Shown: positions 35,815-44,776 of the stretch, piece by piece
Numbering within the stretch: the stretch's first letter is position 1
Layout: each line of letters opens with the position of its first letter
Source: a bacterium BMS3Abin03
Lineage (GTDB): Bacteria; Bacteroidota; Ignavibacteria; Ignavibacteriales; Ignavibacteriaceae
Direction: 5' to 3'
Length of the DNA: 60,143 nucleotides
Assembly (NCBI GenBank): GCA_002898075.1
Contig: BDSV01000140.1
Coordinates: forward strand, 1-60,143
The notes under the pieces: model-generated
What the model was told of the DNA's origin: nothing
The model's input: only the letters and a program-made list of their open reading frames with translations
The model's database searches: none
Made by a program: the position numbers and the translations under genes

Positions 35815-36903
35815 CTAACTATTCTTTGCCTGGAATTCTTTCATAAACCGAACGAGTTCTTCCACACCTTTTGTTGGAAATGCGTTATAGATAGATGCCC
35901 GCAATCCGCCAACCGATCTATGTCCTTTCAACCCGCTGAAACCGGCATCGAGTGCTTCTGCAACTAACTTTTTCTCGAGTTCTTCTGTAGGAAGATTGAA
36001 TGTTACGTTCATTAAGGAGCGGCTATCTTTCTCAGCGTGCCCTTTATAGAATCCTTCACTTTCGTCAATACAATCGTAAAGTAGTGCTGCTTTGTGCTTG
36101 TTCGTCTCGTACATTTTATCCAATCCACCGTTATTTAAAAGCCACTTAGCAACCAGTCCGATTATATAAACGCCAAAGGTGTTAGGGGTATTGAACATAG
36201 AATTCTTATCGACATGTGTTTTATAATTAAGCATGGTCGGGAGATCATCGGAACATCTTTCGAGAAGATCATTTCTTATTATAACAAGTGTAACACCGGC
36301 GGGACCCATATTTTTTTGTGCCCCGGCATAGATAATACCATACTTGTTAACATCAATTTTTTTATGCAGAATATCGGAAGACGCATCGCACACAAGCGTA
36401 ACATTTCCGGCTTCCGGTTCAGTTTTAAATTGTGTGCCGTATATTGTATTGTTGGATGTATAATGAAGAAAAGATGCACCGGGGTCTAACTTTAATTCTT
36501 CCTGTTTCGGTATTCTATTAAAGTTTCCATCTTCAGCCGTAGCAGCTATGTTTACAACACCAACCCTCTTTGCTTCCTTAACGGCTTTTTTAGACCATGC
36601 ACCCGTTACTATGTAATCAGCTTTATTATTTGGCGGCATAATATTTAACGGTACCATGTAAAACTGAAGACTTGCACCGCCCTGTAAAAACAAAACCGAG
36701 TAATCATCGCTTATATCAAGCAGCTTTACCAGGTCTTCTCTTGCTTGATTAATAATGTCGTCAAATGTTTTTGAGCGGTGACTGATTTCGAGGATTGACA
36801 TTCCCACACCGGGGAGCGCCATTAAGTTTTCCTGTGCTTCTTTAAGTACTGCTTCGGGAAGAACCGCCGGTCCCGCGCTGAAGTTATATATTCTGTTTTC
36901 CAT
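35815..36903 (-). CDS. serC: Phosphoserine aminotransferase
   Basis: The 362-residue class V aminotransferase begins MENRIYNFSAGPAVLPE, as E. coli SerC does. Other signatures are GMSILEISHRSKTFDDII, LFLQGGASLQFYMVPLN, VCDASSDILHKKIDVNKYG and the PLP lysine K197 in IYAGAQKNMGPAGVT. The C-terminal substrate part is DAGFSGLKGHRSVGGLRASI. It converts 3-phosphohydroxypyruvate and glutamate to phosphoserine, the second step of serine synthesis, and may also act in pyridoxal phosphate synthesis. Next to it upstream are a HicB-like gene and a DUF1015 gene, a family often found with ser genes. No serA is in the window. Confidence 0.97.
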   Translation of the reverse strand: MENRIYNFSAGPAVLPEAVLKEAQENLMALPGVGMSILEISHRSKTFDDIINQAREDLVKLLDISDDYSVLFLQGGASLQFYMVPLNIMPPNNKADYIVTGAWSKKAVKEAKRVGVVNIAATAEDGNFNRIPKQEELKLDPGASFLHYTSNNTIYGTQFKTEPEAGNVTLVCDASSDILHKKIDVNKYGIIYAGAQKNMGPAGVTLVIIRNDLLERCSDDLPTMLNYKTHVDKNSMFNTPNTFGVYIIGLVAKWLLNNGGLDKMYETNKHKAALLYDCIDESEGFYKGHAEKDSRSLMNVTFNLPTEELEKKLVAEALDAGFSGLKGHRSVGGLRASIYNAFPTKGVEELVRFMKEFQAKNS

Positions 36904-36972
36904 TATTTGTTTCCTTTTATTTCCATAATAATTATAGTGAGATGTAAGTTTTCAAAAATCATTTTTATTATA

Positions 36973-37143
36973 CTAAAGTACCGATTCAACTTCCAGACAA
37001 AGTTCAATTGCTTCTTTTATTCTCTCCATCAATTCGTCTAATGATTTTGCCTGTGTGTGACAACCTTTTAATGCCGGAACGGAAGCCACATAGTAACCGT
37101 CCTCATCTTTTTCAATAATCACATTAAATTCTTTTCTCATCAT
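36973..37143 (-). CDS. Orphan HicB-like (type II antitoxin family) small protein
   Basis: A 56-residue frame begins with two ATGs (37143 and 37140). The sequence MRKEFNVIIEKDEDGYYVAS, VPALKGCHTQAKSLDELMER and IKEAIELCLE is the HicB RNase H-like fold: DEDGYYVASVPALKGCHT and the DEL-helix are diagnostic. HicB usually neutralises the HicA mRNA interferase. There is no room for hicA on either side (SerC starts 70 bases downstream; DUF1015 ends 18 bases upstream), and the C-terminal DNA-binding tail is missing. It is therefore a solitary, short HicB of unknown partner. It is probably in one transcript with DUF1015 and serC. Confidence 0.85.
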   Translation of the reverse strand: MMRKEFNVIIEKDEDGYYVASVPALKGCHTQAKSLDELMERIKEAIELCLEVESVL

Positions 37144-37160
37144 TATCTCTTATGATTTTA

Positions 37161-38408
37161 CTAAATTGAATGTGTTAATAGTCCATCTCTTAATTTTGGT
37201 TCAAACCATGTTGATTTAGGCGGCATAACCTCGCCCGCATCCGATATGTTCATCAAGTCATCCACAGTTACCGGGTATAACGAAAAAGCCACCTTTGCCT
37301 TCCCATCATTGACTAATCTTTCCAATTCTTTTGTACCGCGTATTCCCCCAATAAAATCTATCCTGTCACTTGTTCGCGGGTCTTCAATTCCCAAAACAGG
37401 ATTAAGTAAAAAGTTTTGAAGAATGCTCACATCAAGTTTTTCACTTATCGAATTTGAAAGTGAGTTGCTTGCCAGAACAGAATCTCTTGCTTTAAGCATA
37501 TACCATTCGCCATCCAAATACATACAAAAAGTTCTTCGTTTCCCGGGTTCTTTCCTGTCGGTTTTTTCTATCTCGAACTTTTCACCTACCTTGTTTAGGA
37601 ATTCGTCTTTACTGTTTCCGTTCAGATCGCTTACAACACGATTGTACGGCATAATATATAGCTGTTCAGCCGGAAAGATAACAGAGATAAAATAATTGTA
37701 TTCTTCGTTTCCCGTATGGTTCGGGTTAGCTTTTCGTTTTTCCTCTCTTGCCCTGCTTGCGCTCTTTGCCCTGTGATGCCCGTCTGCCACATAAAGTTTA
37801 TCAATTTTTGCAAACTCATCTATAATTGTTTGATTGTATTCATCGGGAAGAGTCCAAACCGTATGCTGAATTCCATCAGGTGATGTAAAATCATATAACG
37901 GCTCTGCTTCCCGGATAGTTTTCAATACAACATTATTTATCTCGTCAACGCCGCGGTATGTTAAAAAAACCACACCGGTTTGAGTTTCAGTAGTAATTAT
38001 ATGATTTGTTCTGTCGTCTTCTTTTACCTTGCGGGTTTTTTCATGCTTAAGTATTACATTGTTATCATAGTCATCTACGGCGAAGGTGGCTGTTATGCCA
38101 ACCTGCGGTCTGCCGTCCATAATCAATCTGTAAAGATAAAAATGCGGCTGTTCATCAACAATCAACGGGGCTTCGGTTTTTAGTTTGTTAAGGTTCTCTT
38201 TTGCTTTTTCGTAAACTTCTTTTGCATAAGGATCAACATCGTCCGGTAAATCAATTTCAGCTCTTGTTACATGAAGAAAACTCAGCTTATTATCATCAGC
38301 AAGCTGCTTTGCTTCATCTCTGTTCACAACATCGTAGGGTACACTTGCAACAAGATGCGCCTTTTCTTTCGTGGGTCTCAGCGCTTTGAAAGGTCTGATT
38401 ACTGCCAT
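37161..38408 (-). CDS. DUF1015 family protein
   Basis: The frame is open to 38477, but the ATG at 38408 gives the standard N-terminus MAVIRPFKALRPTKEKAHLV (415 residues). Further family motifs are ASVPYDVVNRDEAKQLA, FLHVTRAEIDLP, VILKHEKTRKVKEDDR, YVADGHHRAKSASRARE and the C-terminal KSTWFEPKLRDGLL. The protein lacks membrane segments or signal and should be cytosolic. Its biochemistry is not settled; the family is frequently linked to serine biosynthesis genes, as it is here (serC 1.2 kb downstream on the same strand). Confidence 0.95.
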   Translation of the reverse strand: MAVIRPFKALRPTKEKAHLVASVPYDVVNRDEAKQLADDNKLSFLHVTRAEIDLPDDVDPYAKEVYEKAKENLNKLKTEAPLIVDEQPHFYLYRLIMDGRPQVGITATFAVDDYDNNVILKHEKTRKVKEDDRTNHIITTETQTGVVFLTYRGVDEINNVVLKTIREAEPLYDFTSPDGIQHTVWTLPDEYNQTIIDEFAKIDKLYVADGHHRAKSASRAREEKRKANPNHTGNEEYNYFISVIFPAEQLYIMPYNRVVSDLNGNSKDEFLNKVGEKFEIEKTDRKEPGKRRTFCMYLDGEWYMLKARDSVLASNSLSNSISEKLDVSILQNFLLNPVLGIEDPRTSDRIDFIGGIRGTKELERLVNDGKAKVAFSLYPVTVDDLMNISDAGEVMPPKSTWFEPKLRDGLLTHSI

Positions 38409-38612
38409 ATATTTTTCTCCGTATAAAAATTGAAAATCGGTTCGTTTAAAATCTGCAAATTTGGGACAATAATCCATTTTTATTTTGGTAAGAATTTCGT
38501 CAAATAAGGAAGTCAGTCGATTTCACATCTGTCCAAAATAAATTATTGATAAACAAACAAGACAAAAAATAAAATGGATTACAAGTACAAATAATTACTA
38601 TGGCTATGAGAA

Positions 38613-38800
38613 AAACTCATCCCCCTTTAATTGGGGCTGTCTAAAAAGTTCTTTGTGTACCTTCGTACCTTTGAGCCTTGGTGGCTAATGTTATGAATTC
38701 AAACATTAAACAAAGTTTCTGTTTGCCACGAAGACACCAAGACTCAAAGATTCACAAAGAAATATTACTTTTTAGACAGCCCCACAGGGGGTTGAGTTTA
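38613..38800. repeat. Long inverted-repeat (MITE-like) intergenic element
   Basis: The ends match in inverted orientation: AAACTCATCCCCCT at the left and AGGGGGTTGAGTTT at the right (one mismatch). Inside lies a perfect 17-bp pair GGGGCTGTCTAAAAAGT (38633-38649)/ACTTTTTAGACAGCCCC (38768-38784). A further imperfect pair around CTTTGTG-CTTTGAG-CTTGGTG faces CACCAAG-CTCAAAG-CACAAAG. The whole would fold into one long hairpin of about 190 bases. It has no ORF. The GGCTGTCTnAnAAGT box is shared with the repeat at 30237. It lies in a 589-base gap without genes. Confidence 0.8.
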
Positions 38801-38997
38801 TTGAATTGGTAAAAAGTTTGAATTAATATTAAATGATAAATATATACTCAGCTAAAAAAACAATTTGTTCAGCAGTAGTCTATTTATTAATGATGAAAAT
38901 CCAATTCAAGGAACATGGCAATTGTAAAATATGATAACTAATTTTGCAGGATTCTTTCAAGCAAATATTATATCATTAAATATAAATAGACAATATA

Positions 38998-39768
38998 TTG
39001 AAGAGAAAACGCCGCATCGGAAGGGATGAAATTGTAGGTACATGCAAATTGCATAAGGAATTCTATTCCGAAAATTTAAATAACAGCAGAAATATAATTG
39101 TGTGGCTCCCTCCGGGATATAAAAAACAGAGAAATATGTTTAAGAAATATCCGGTCCTTTATATGCACGACGGGCAGAATATTATCGATCCGAAAACAGC
39201 ATTTGCCGGGAAAGACTGGCGGGTTGATGAAACAGTTGTAAGATTATCGAAAGCACGCAGGATGAAAGAAATTATTGTTGTTGGTATTTACAACACTCAG
39301 GAACGTTTGGAAGAATACAGCTATTGTGGAAGAGGGCATCAATATTTAAAATTTGTGGTTGATGAACTGAAACCGTTTATTGATTCGAATTACAGAACAT
39401 TGCCCGATAGAATTAACACGGCTGTTATGGGTTCTTCGATGGGCGGGCTTATCTCGTTTATTGCGGGCTGGAAATATGATGATGTCTTTTCGATGGTCGG
39501 ATGTATGTCAAGCTCTTTTTATTATGATAATGAAAAGGTATTTGAAATGATAAACGAATATAAAGGTCCCAGAAAAAAGGTAAAATTTTACATCGATCAC
39601 GGGGAGGACGGGCTTTTAAGAGGGCAGAGAATGTTCTGCCGTTTAACCGGCATTGGTTACGTGATTGGAAAAGATATTGATTATTTTTACGCACGCGGCG
39701 CCGAGCATAATGAAACCGCATGGGCGGAAAGACTTGAAAGACCGTTATTATTCTTCTTTGGGATTTAA
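38998..39768 (+). CDS. Alpha/beta-hydrolase fold esterase (esterase D/Fes-like)
   Basis: The 256-residue protein starts at a TTG (38998); no closer ATG lies before the conserved region. The fold is that of the putative esterase family: IIVWLPPGYKKQ, YPVLYMHDGQNI, and the nucleophile elbow VMGSSMGGLISFI with the serine of GSSMGG. The acid and histidine probably lie in YIDHGEDG and GAEHNETAWAERLERPL. There is no signal peptide, so it is cytosolic. The family includes enterochelin and S-formylglutathione esterases; the true substrate cannot be told. It is followed two bases later by the phosphatase frame, so the pair may be an operon. Confidence 0.85.
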   Translation: MKRKRRIGRDEIVGTCKLHKEFYSENLNNSRNIIVWLPPGYKKQRNMFKKYPVLYMHDGQNIIDPKTAFAGKDWRVDETVVRLSKARRMKEIIVVGIYNTQERLEEYSYCGRGHQYLKFVVDELKPFIDSNYRTLPDRINTAVMGSSMGGLISFIAGWKYDDVFSMVGCMSSSFYYDNEKVFEMINEYKGPRKKVKFYIDHGEDGLLRGQRMFCRLTGIGYVIGKDIDYFYARGAEHNETAWAERLERPLLFFFGI

Positions 39769-39775
39769 TTATGAA

Positions 39776-39800
39776 ACGAGTCCCGAAGAATCGGGACGAG
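39776..39800 (+). repeat. Small REP-like palindrome
   Basis: ACGAG flanks the 7-bp stem GTCCCGA/TCGGGAC with a 4-base AGAA loop (stem arms at 39780-39786 and 39791-39797). It falls between the esterase stop (39768) and the signal peptide of the next gene (39834), and extends that frame upstream at 39771. The same kind of CCCGA-TCGGG element is common between genes in this group of bacteria, which suggests a repeat rather than coding sequence. Confidence 0.55.
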
Positions 39801-39833
39801 TTCTATCTGACCTTAATGAGAAATTATAAACAT

Positions 39834-40481
39834 ATGAAAAACAGAAATATTAAAATAGTTCTCTTTGTCTTAACGGTTTTCTACATCGCGGGATGTTCTA
39901 CCAAACCGATTAACCTTTCCGTTGCAAGAGATGCTGTACGGGAATATTATGAATCGGGAAAGTATGACGAGGAGCTGAACAGCGTAATTGAAAAAGCACA
40001 GCAGGAATTCAATGAAATAGCAGTAAAGAAAAATTCCGCAGTTATTTTTGATGTTGACGATACTGCTCTCAGTAATTATGAAATAACTAAAAAGATGGGC
40101 TTTGGTTATGTGAATGATATGATGGATGATTGGGTGTTGAATGCAAAGGCGACCGCTATTCCCCAGGTGAAAAAATTGTATCGTTCATTAATTAACAAAG
40201 GCATTAATATAATTTTCCTGACCGGCAGGAAAGATTTTGAATATGATGCTACTTACAAAAACCTGATGGATCAGGGGTACACGAAATTCGACACTTTAAT
40301 TACACGGAGAAAAGATGAATACAATATGAAAGCCGTCGATTATAAAAGTTTAAAACGGGAAGAGCTGACAAAGAAAGGGTACGAAATAATTGGAACCGTT
40401 GGCGATCAACCGAGTGATCTTAACGGTCCGTATCATGGAATCCAGGTGAAGATACCCAACTACCTGTACCTGATTAAATAG
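39834..40481 (+). CDS. Acid phosphatase lipoprotein (HAD class, e(P4)-like)
   Basis: The frame opens at 39771, but those 21 residues derive from a palindromic repeat. The ATG at 39834 starts a lipoprotein signal (MKNRNIKIVLFVLTVFYIAG, lipidated Cys next), leaving 215 residues. The HAD phosphatase motifs are VIFDVDDTALSNYE (nucleophile and acid-base aspartates), IIFLTGRKDF and IIGTVGDQPSDL. Family members (acid phosphatase class B/lipoprotein e(P4)) dephosphorylate nucleotides or other phosphomonoesters in the periplasm with a divalent metal. It is probably outer-membrane-anchored and recovers phosphate or nucleosides. It may share a transcript with the esterase. Confidence 0.9.
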   Translation: MKNRNIKIVLFVLTVFYIAGCSTKPINLSVARDAVREYYESGKYDEELNSVIEKAQQEFNEIAVKKNSAVIFDVDDTALSNYEITKKMGFGYVNDMMDDWVLNAKATAIPQVKKLYRSLINKGINIIFLTGRKDFEYDATYKNLMDQGYTKFDTLITRRKDEYNMKAVDYKSLKREELTKKGYEIIGTVGDQPSDLNGPYHGIQVKIPNYLYLIK

Positions 40482-40564
40482 TAATGAACGACCGTAGTTT
40501 TATCAGGAATGCTCATTCATATTTTCTTTATATTTGCATTTCCGTATAATTTACCGATTAAAAT

Positions 40565-43189
40565 ATGACAGAAAATAAACATTCAGAAATACCGAAAGCA
40601 TACGACCCTTCCAAAGTTGAGGATAAATGGTATAAATACTGGTTAGACAATAATATCTTTCATTCCGAAATAGATGAAACAAAAGAGCCGTATGTAATTC
40701 CTATTCCCCCGCCCAATATTACAGGCATGCTAACGATGGGACATATACTGAACAACACGATTCAGGATATTTTAATACGCACTAAAAGAATGCAGGGTTA
40801 CAACGCTTGCTGGGTTCCCGGAACAGACCATGCTTCGATTGCTACCGAAACGAAAGTAACGAAATTTCTTGAAGACAAAGGTATCGATAAGTATGAAATC
40901 GGAAGGGATGAGTTTCTTAAGCATTGTTTGAATTGGAAAGAGGAGTACGGCGGGATAATCATTCAGCAGTTGAAAAAACTTGGTGTTAGCTGCGATTGGG
41001 AACGCGAACGGTTTACAATGGACGATGATTATTACCGCGAAGTAATTAAAGCATTTGTCCGGCTTTATAAGGAAGGAAAAATATACCGCGGTTATAGAAT
41101 GGTTAACTGGGATCCGGCATCGAGATCAGCCATCTCCGATGAAGAAGTTATTTACAGAGAAGTTAACGGTAAGCTTTGGTACTTGAAATATCCCGTTGTT
41201 GATAGCGATAGATACCTCGTTGTTGCAACAACGCGCCCGGAAACTATGTTAGGCGATACGGGTGTGGCAGTTAATCCGGATGATGAAAGATATAAAAATG
41301 TTATCGGGAAAAAAGTTCTTCTTCCGATTGCCGAAAGGGAAATACCGGTTTTTGCCGATGAGTATGTTGATATGGAATTTGGAACAGGCGCTGTTAAAGT
41401 AACTCCGGCGCATGACGTTAATGATTATGAAATGGGCAAGAGACATAACCTCGAAGTGATAAACATTTTTAACGATGATGCAAGCACAAACGAAAATGTT
41501 CCAAAAGATTTTCAGGGATTAGATAGATTTGATGCCCGTAAGAAAGTAATTGAAAAATTGGAAGAATCAGGGCTAATAGAAAAGATTGAAAATTATCAGA
41601 ATAAAGTAGGGTATTCTGACCGCGGCGGCGTTCCTATCGAACCGTATCTCTCCGAGCAATGGTTTATGAAAATGGATGAACTTTCTAAACCCGCGATTGA
41701 AGTTGTTAAAAAAGGCAAAATAAATTTTTATCCCGATCACTGGAAAAAAACATATTTTCACTGGATGGAAAACATAAAAGATTGGTGCATATCGCGCCAG
41801 CTTTGGTGGGGTCATAGAATACCGGTTTGGTATCACAAAAAATCCAAAGAGGTTTTCTGCGGTGTCGAACCTCCCGAAGATATTGAAAACTGGCGGCAGG
41901 ATGAGGACGTTCTCGATACATGGGCATCGAGCTGGCTTTGGGCACATGCAATTTTTCGTACTGAAGAAGAACAGAATTATTACTATCCGACGAGCACACT
42001 GGTTACCGGTCCCGACATAATCTTTTTCTGGGTTGCACGAATGATAATGGCGGGAATGTATTTCAAAAAAGATATTCCGTTCCATGATGTTTATTTTACA
42101 AGTATCATCCGCGATGTTAAAGGCAGAAAGATGAGCAAGTCGCTCGGCAATTCTCCCGATCCGCTTAATGTAATCCGGGATTACGGCGCCGATGCCCTTC
42201 GGTTCACAGTTATTTATCTCGCACCGCTCGGGCAGGATGTATTGTTCAGTGCAGATAAATGTGAGCTGGGCAGAAACTTTGCAAATAAAATCTGGAACGC
42301 AGGAAGATTTCTTTTGATGAATGCCGAAAATATTCCGCTGGATAAATCCCTTAAAGAAAAACATATCGACTTTGCTGATGAATGGATTATCTCCCGGTTT
42401 AATAGAACATTGACGCAGTTAAACAGGGCGATGGATAACTTTGAGATTAACAATGCAACGAAGATAATCTATACATTTGTCTGGAATGATTTCTGTGATT
42501 GGTATGTTGAATTGATAAAGAACAGGTTATACGGCGATGATGAAGAAATAAAATCAGCGCTTCTTACAAGAGCCATTTCGATATTCGAAAATATGCTGAA
42601 GATCGTGCACCCGTTTATGCCGTTTATAACAGAGGAGTTATACCAGTTAATTGAAGAAAGGAAACCGGAGGAAAGCATTTCCACTTCTGCATATCCGGCA
42701 GTCGATGAGAGTGCGATCAACACTTCGGCAGAGGACGAGATGCAGTTTGTTCAGGAAATAATAACGGCGATAAGAAACATACGGGGCGAGATGAATATAC
42801 CGCCTTCAAAATCGGTAGATGCATTTATAAAGTCTTCCGGTGTTAAAGATCATCAAATTGAATACATTAAAAAACTTGCAAGAGTTAAAAAAATTACGGT
42901 TGATGATAATCTGGAAAAGCCGAAAGCAAGCGTTTCTACCGTTTTAAAAGATTGTGAGATTTATATTCCGCTTGAAGGATTGATCGATCTCGATGTTGAA
43001 CGGCAGCGGATTGAGAAAGAGATAAAACGTTTGGAAGGATCGTTAACAGGAATAGAAAAGAAATTATCGAACGATAAATTTGTTAATAATGCACCTCCGG
43101 AAGTGGTTGAAAAGGAAAGAGCAAAGCAGAAGGATTGGAAAGAAAGTATAGTTAAATTGAAAGAAATTCTTATTAATTTAAATCGGTAA
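40565..43189 (+). CDS. valS: Valyl-tRNA synthetase
   Basis: The 874-residue class I synthetase has the HIGH-like motif in PPPNITGMLTMGHILNN and KMSKS in GRKMSKSLGNSPDPL (about residue 523). Between them is the editing (CP1) domain with VATTRPETMLGDTGVAVN and GTGAVKVTPAHDVNDYE. The tRNA-binding part and the C-terminal coiled-coil (DVERQRIEKEIKRLEGSL, NNAPPEVVEKERAK) are typical of ValRS. Length fits the bacterial family (about 880). It charges tRNA-Val in the cytosol. The HEPN/MNT pair follows after one base, so these may be co-transcribed; no T-box was seen upstream. Confidence 0.98.
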   Translation: MTENKHSEIPKAYDPSKVEDKWYKYWLDNNIFHSEIDETKEPYVIPIPPPNITGMLTMGHILNNTIQDILIRTKRMQGYNACWVPGTDHASIATETKVTKFLEDKGIDKYEIGRDEFLKHCLNWKEEYGGIIIQQLKKLGVSCDWERERFTMDDDYYREVIKAFVRLYKEGKIYRGYRMVNWDPASRSAISDEEVIYREVNGKLWYLKYPVVDSDRYLVVATTRPETMLGDTGVAVNPDDERYKNVIGKKVLLPIAEREIPVFADEYVDMEFGTGAVKVTPAHDVNDYEMGKRHNLEVINIFNDDASTNENVPKDFQGLDRFDARKKVIEKLEESGLIEKIENYQNKVGYSDRGGVPIEPYLSEQWFMKMDELSKPAIEVVKKGKINFYPDHWKKTYFHWMENIKDWCISRQLWWGHRIPVWYHKKSKEVFCGVEPPEDIENWRQDEDVLDTWASSWLWAHAIFRTEEEQNYYYPTSTLVTGPDIIFFWVARMIMAGMYFKKDIPFHDVYFTSIIRDVKGRKMSKSLGNSPDPLNVIRDYGADALRFTVIYLAPLGQDVLFSADKCELGRNFANKIWNAGRFLLMNAENIPLDKSLKEKHIDFADEWIISRFNRTLTQLNRAMDNFEINNATKIIYTFVWNDFCDWYVELIKNRLYGDDEEIKSALLTRAISIFENMLKIVHPFMPFITEELYQLIEERKPEESISTSAYPAVDESAINTSAEDEMQFVQEIITAIRNIRGEMNIPPSKSVDAFIKSSGVKDHQIEYIKKLARVKKITVDDNLEKPKASVSTVLKDCEIYIPLEGLIDLDVERQRIEKEIKRLEGSLTGIEKKLSNDKFVNNAPPEVVEKERAKQKDWKESIVKLKEILINLNR

Positions 43190-43190
43190 A

Positions 43191-43586
43191 ATGGCAAGCA
43201 TTGATGATAAAATAGAATATTGGATTGGGCTTTCGGAATATGACATGAAAACAGCCGAAGCGATGTTGGATACAAAAAGGTTTTTGTACGTTGGATTTAT
43301 GTGTCATCAAGCGGTTGAGAAAATGTTGAAGGGTTATTATGTTTCTGTAAAAAGAGAAGAACCACCATATACACATAATCTTGCCAAAATATCTAGCGAA
43401 ACCGGTTTGTATAAATTAATGAATGATGAGCAGAAAGATTTTCTCGACTACATTCAACCGATGAATATTAAAGCACGTTATCCCGGCTATAGAAAAGAAA
43501 TTCTTAAAGATTTAAATTATACTGTTAGTAAAAATATAATTGAAAAATCGAAAGAGTTAATTGAATGGATAAAGAGCAAGCTATAG
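43191..43586 (+). CDS. HEPN domain protein of a HEPN/MNT pair
   Basis: The 131-residue helical protein has the HEPN pattern: WIGLSEYDMKTAEAML, FLYVGFMCHQAVEKMLKGYY, and the catalytic-type REEPPYTHNLAKI. R55 and H62 make an R-x6-H motif, compatible with HEPN RNase centres (R-x4-6-H). The tyrosine of the HepT RX4HXY motif, which MntA AMPylates, is not in that place (HNL here). It starts one base after valS and overlaps the nucleotidyltransferase gene by 22 bases. In known pairs the HEPN protein is a toxin RNase neutralised by its partner. Whether this one is toxic is inferred. Confidence 0.9.
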   Translation: MASIDDKIEYWIGLSEYDMKTAEAMLDTKRFLYVGFMCHQAVEKMLKGYYVSVKREEPPYTHNLAKISSETGLYKLMNDEQKDFLDYIQPMNIKARYPGYRKEILKDLNYTVSKNIIEKSKELIEWIKSKL

Positions 43587-43876
43587 AATTAGCAAAAAAA
43601 TATGCCGATATAATCAAATCATATTTCAACATTAAAAAGGTTGTTTTGTATGGTTCTTATGCTTGCGGGAAGCAAACATCCGACAGTGATATTGATGTTG
43701 CGGTGATAGTAGATAAAATAGATGGTAATATTTTAGATGTAGAAGCAAAGCTATATAAGCTAAGAAGAAATTTGGATTTGCGTATTGAACCAATACTATT
43801 GGATGAAAAGGAAGATATTTCAGGATTTAAAGATGAAGTACTGAAAACAGGAATAATTGTTTATCACAATGACTAG
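43565..43876 (+). CDS. Minimal nucleotidyltransferase (MNT) partner of HEPN
   Basis: The 103-residue protein has the minimal nucleotidyltransferase signature: VVLYGSYACGKQTSDSDIDV, with G30-S31, ten residues, then D42-x-D44, and the later acidic residue in LDLRIEPILLDE. This is the GS-x10-DxD motif of MntA-type antitoxins, which transfer AMP to the HEPN partner. The ATG lies inside the end of the HEPN gene. It follows the common order HEPN then MNT. Cytosolic. Confidence 0.92.
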   Translation: MDKEQAIELAKKYADIIKSYFNIKKVVLYGSYACGKQTSDSDIDVAVIVDKIDGNILDVEAKLYKLRRNLDLRIEPILLDEKEDISGFKDEVLKTGIIVYHND

Positions 43877-43956
43877 AAATTACCGATTAACTTAATATTT
43901 AAATGAAAATTAAACTTCATATCTGAGTAAATTCCAATTACAGTAAAAACATTAAG

Positions 43957-44776
43957 ATGAATAACACTAAAACAAATAATATAAAATTCTTAGATCAAAT
44001 AGTTAATATTGATTGCGTAGAAGGAATGAAGCAGTTACCTGATGAGTCAATAGATATGGTGGTTACATCTCCACCATATGATAATGTGAGAAAATATAAT
44101 GGTTATAAGTTTGATTTGCATGCTACAGGGGAACAAATTTATAGGGTCTTAAAGAAGGGAAGTGTAGCCGTTATGGTCATTCAGGACCAAACGGTTAATT
44201 TTGGTAAAACCCTTACATCATTTAGAACAATAGTTGATTGGTGTGATAATATTGGTTTTAAATTATTTGAAACAATAATATATAGAAAACATGGAACAGA
44301 AGGTGCGTGGTGGAAAAATAGATTTAGAGTGGATCATGAATATATGCCGATTTTTTTGGAAGGGAGATAAACCGTCATATTTTAATAAAGAACATTTGAA
44401 GATTCCATCGAAGCATGGTGGCAAAATAATGACAGGTTTTGCGAGTAGAAAAACCGATGGCACCACTCAACCAACAGTTAAAAATAGAATTAATGATATG
44501 AAATGTAGAGGTACTATTTGGAATTACTTAATGGCGGGGGATAAAAATCCAATTAAGAGAAAACATCCAGCTCATTTCCCGGATAAAATCCCTCTTGATT
44601 TTATTCCAACATTTTGCCCAGAAGGGAGTATAGTGCTTGACCCATTTGTGGGAAGTGGAACTACAGCATTTACCGCAAAAAAATTGAAAAGGTGTTTTAT
44701 AGGATTTGACATATCAGTAGAATATTGTGAGATAGCTTTGGAAAGATTAGCAACATTAGAACCCGAACTATTTTAA
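43957..44776 (+). pseudogene. DNA methyltransferase (beta class, probably m4C) broken by a frameshift in a T7 tract
   Basis: Two overlapping frames (43957-44370 and 44291-44776) join into one protein of about 272 residues if the T run at 44351-44357 has six T instead of seven. The first part has the catalytic motif IV, DMVVTSPPYDNV, and the next segments RKHGTEGAWWKNRF and DHEYMPIF. The second continues WKGDKPSYFNKEHLKIPS and ends with SAM motif I, VLDPFVGSGTTAFTAKKL, and FIGFDISVEYCEIALERL. Motif IV before motif I is the beta-class order; SPPY favours N4-cytosine. It is either phase-variable, a sequencing artefact or a true pseudogene. A truncated frame faces it on the other strand. Confidence 0.85.

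Noticed and set aside
36904-37160. Search for a hicA toxin gene next to the HicB-like gene
   Set aside because: Only 70 and 17 bases remain on either side, too little for a HicA of about 60 residues or more.
38409-38997. Possible tRNA, small RNA or transposase in the large gap
   Set aside because: The long inverted repeat explains the structure; no tRNA-like fold, transposase frame or target-site duplication was seen.
41573-42364. 263-codon antisense frame in valS
   Set aside because: Long but entirely antisense to conserved synthetase sequence; no domain recognised and no upstream signals.
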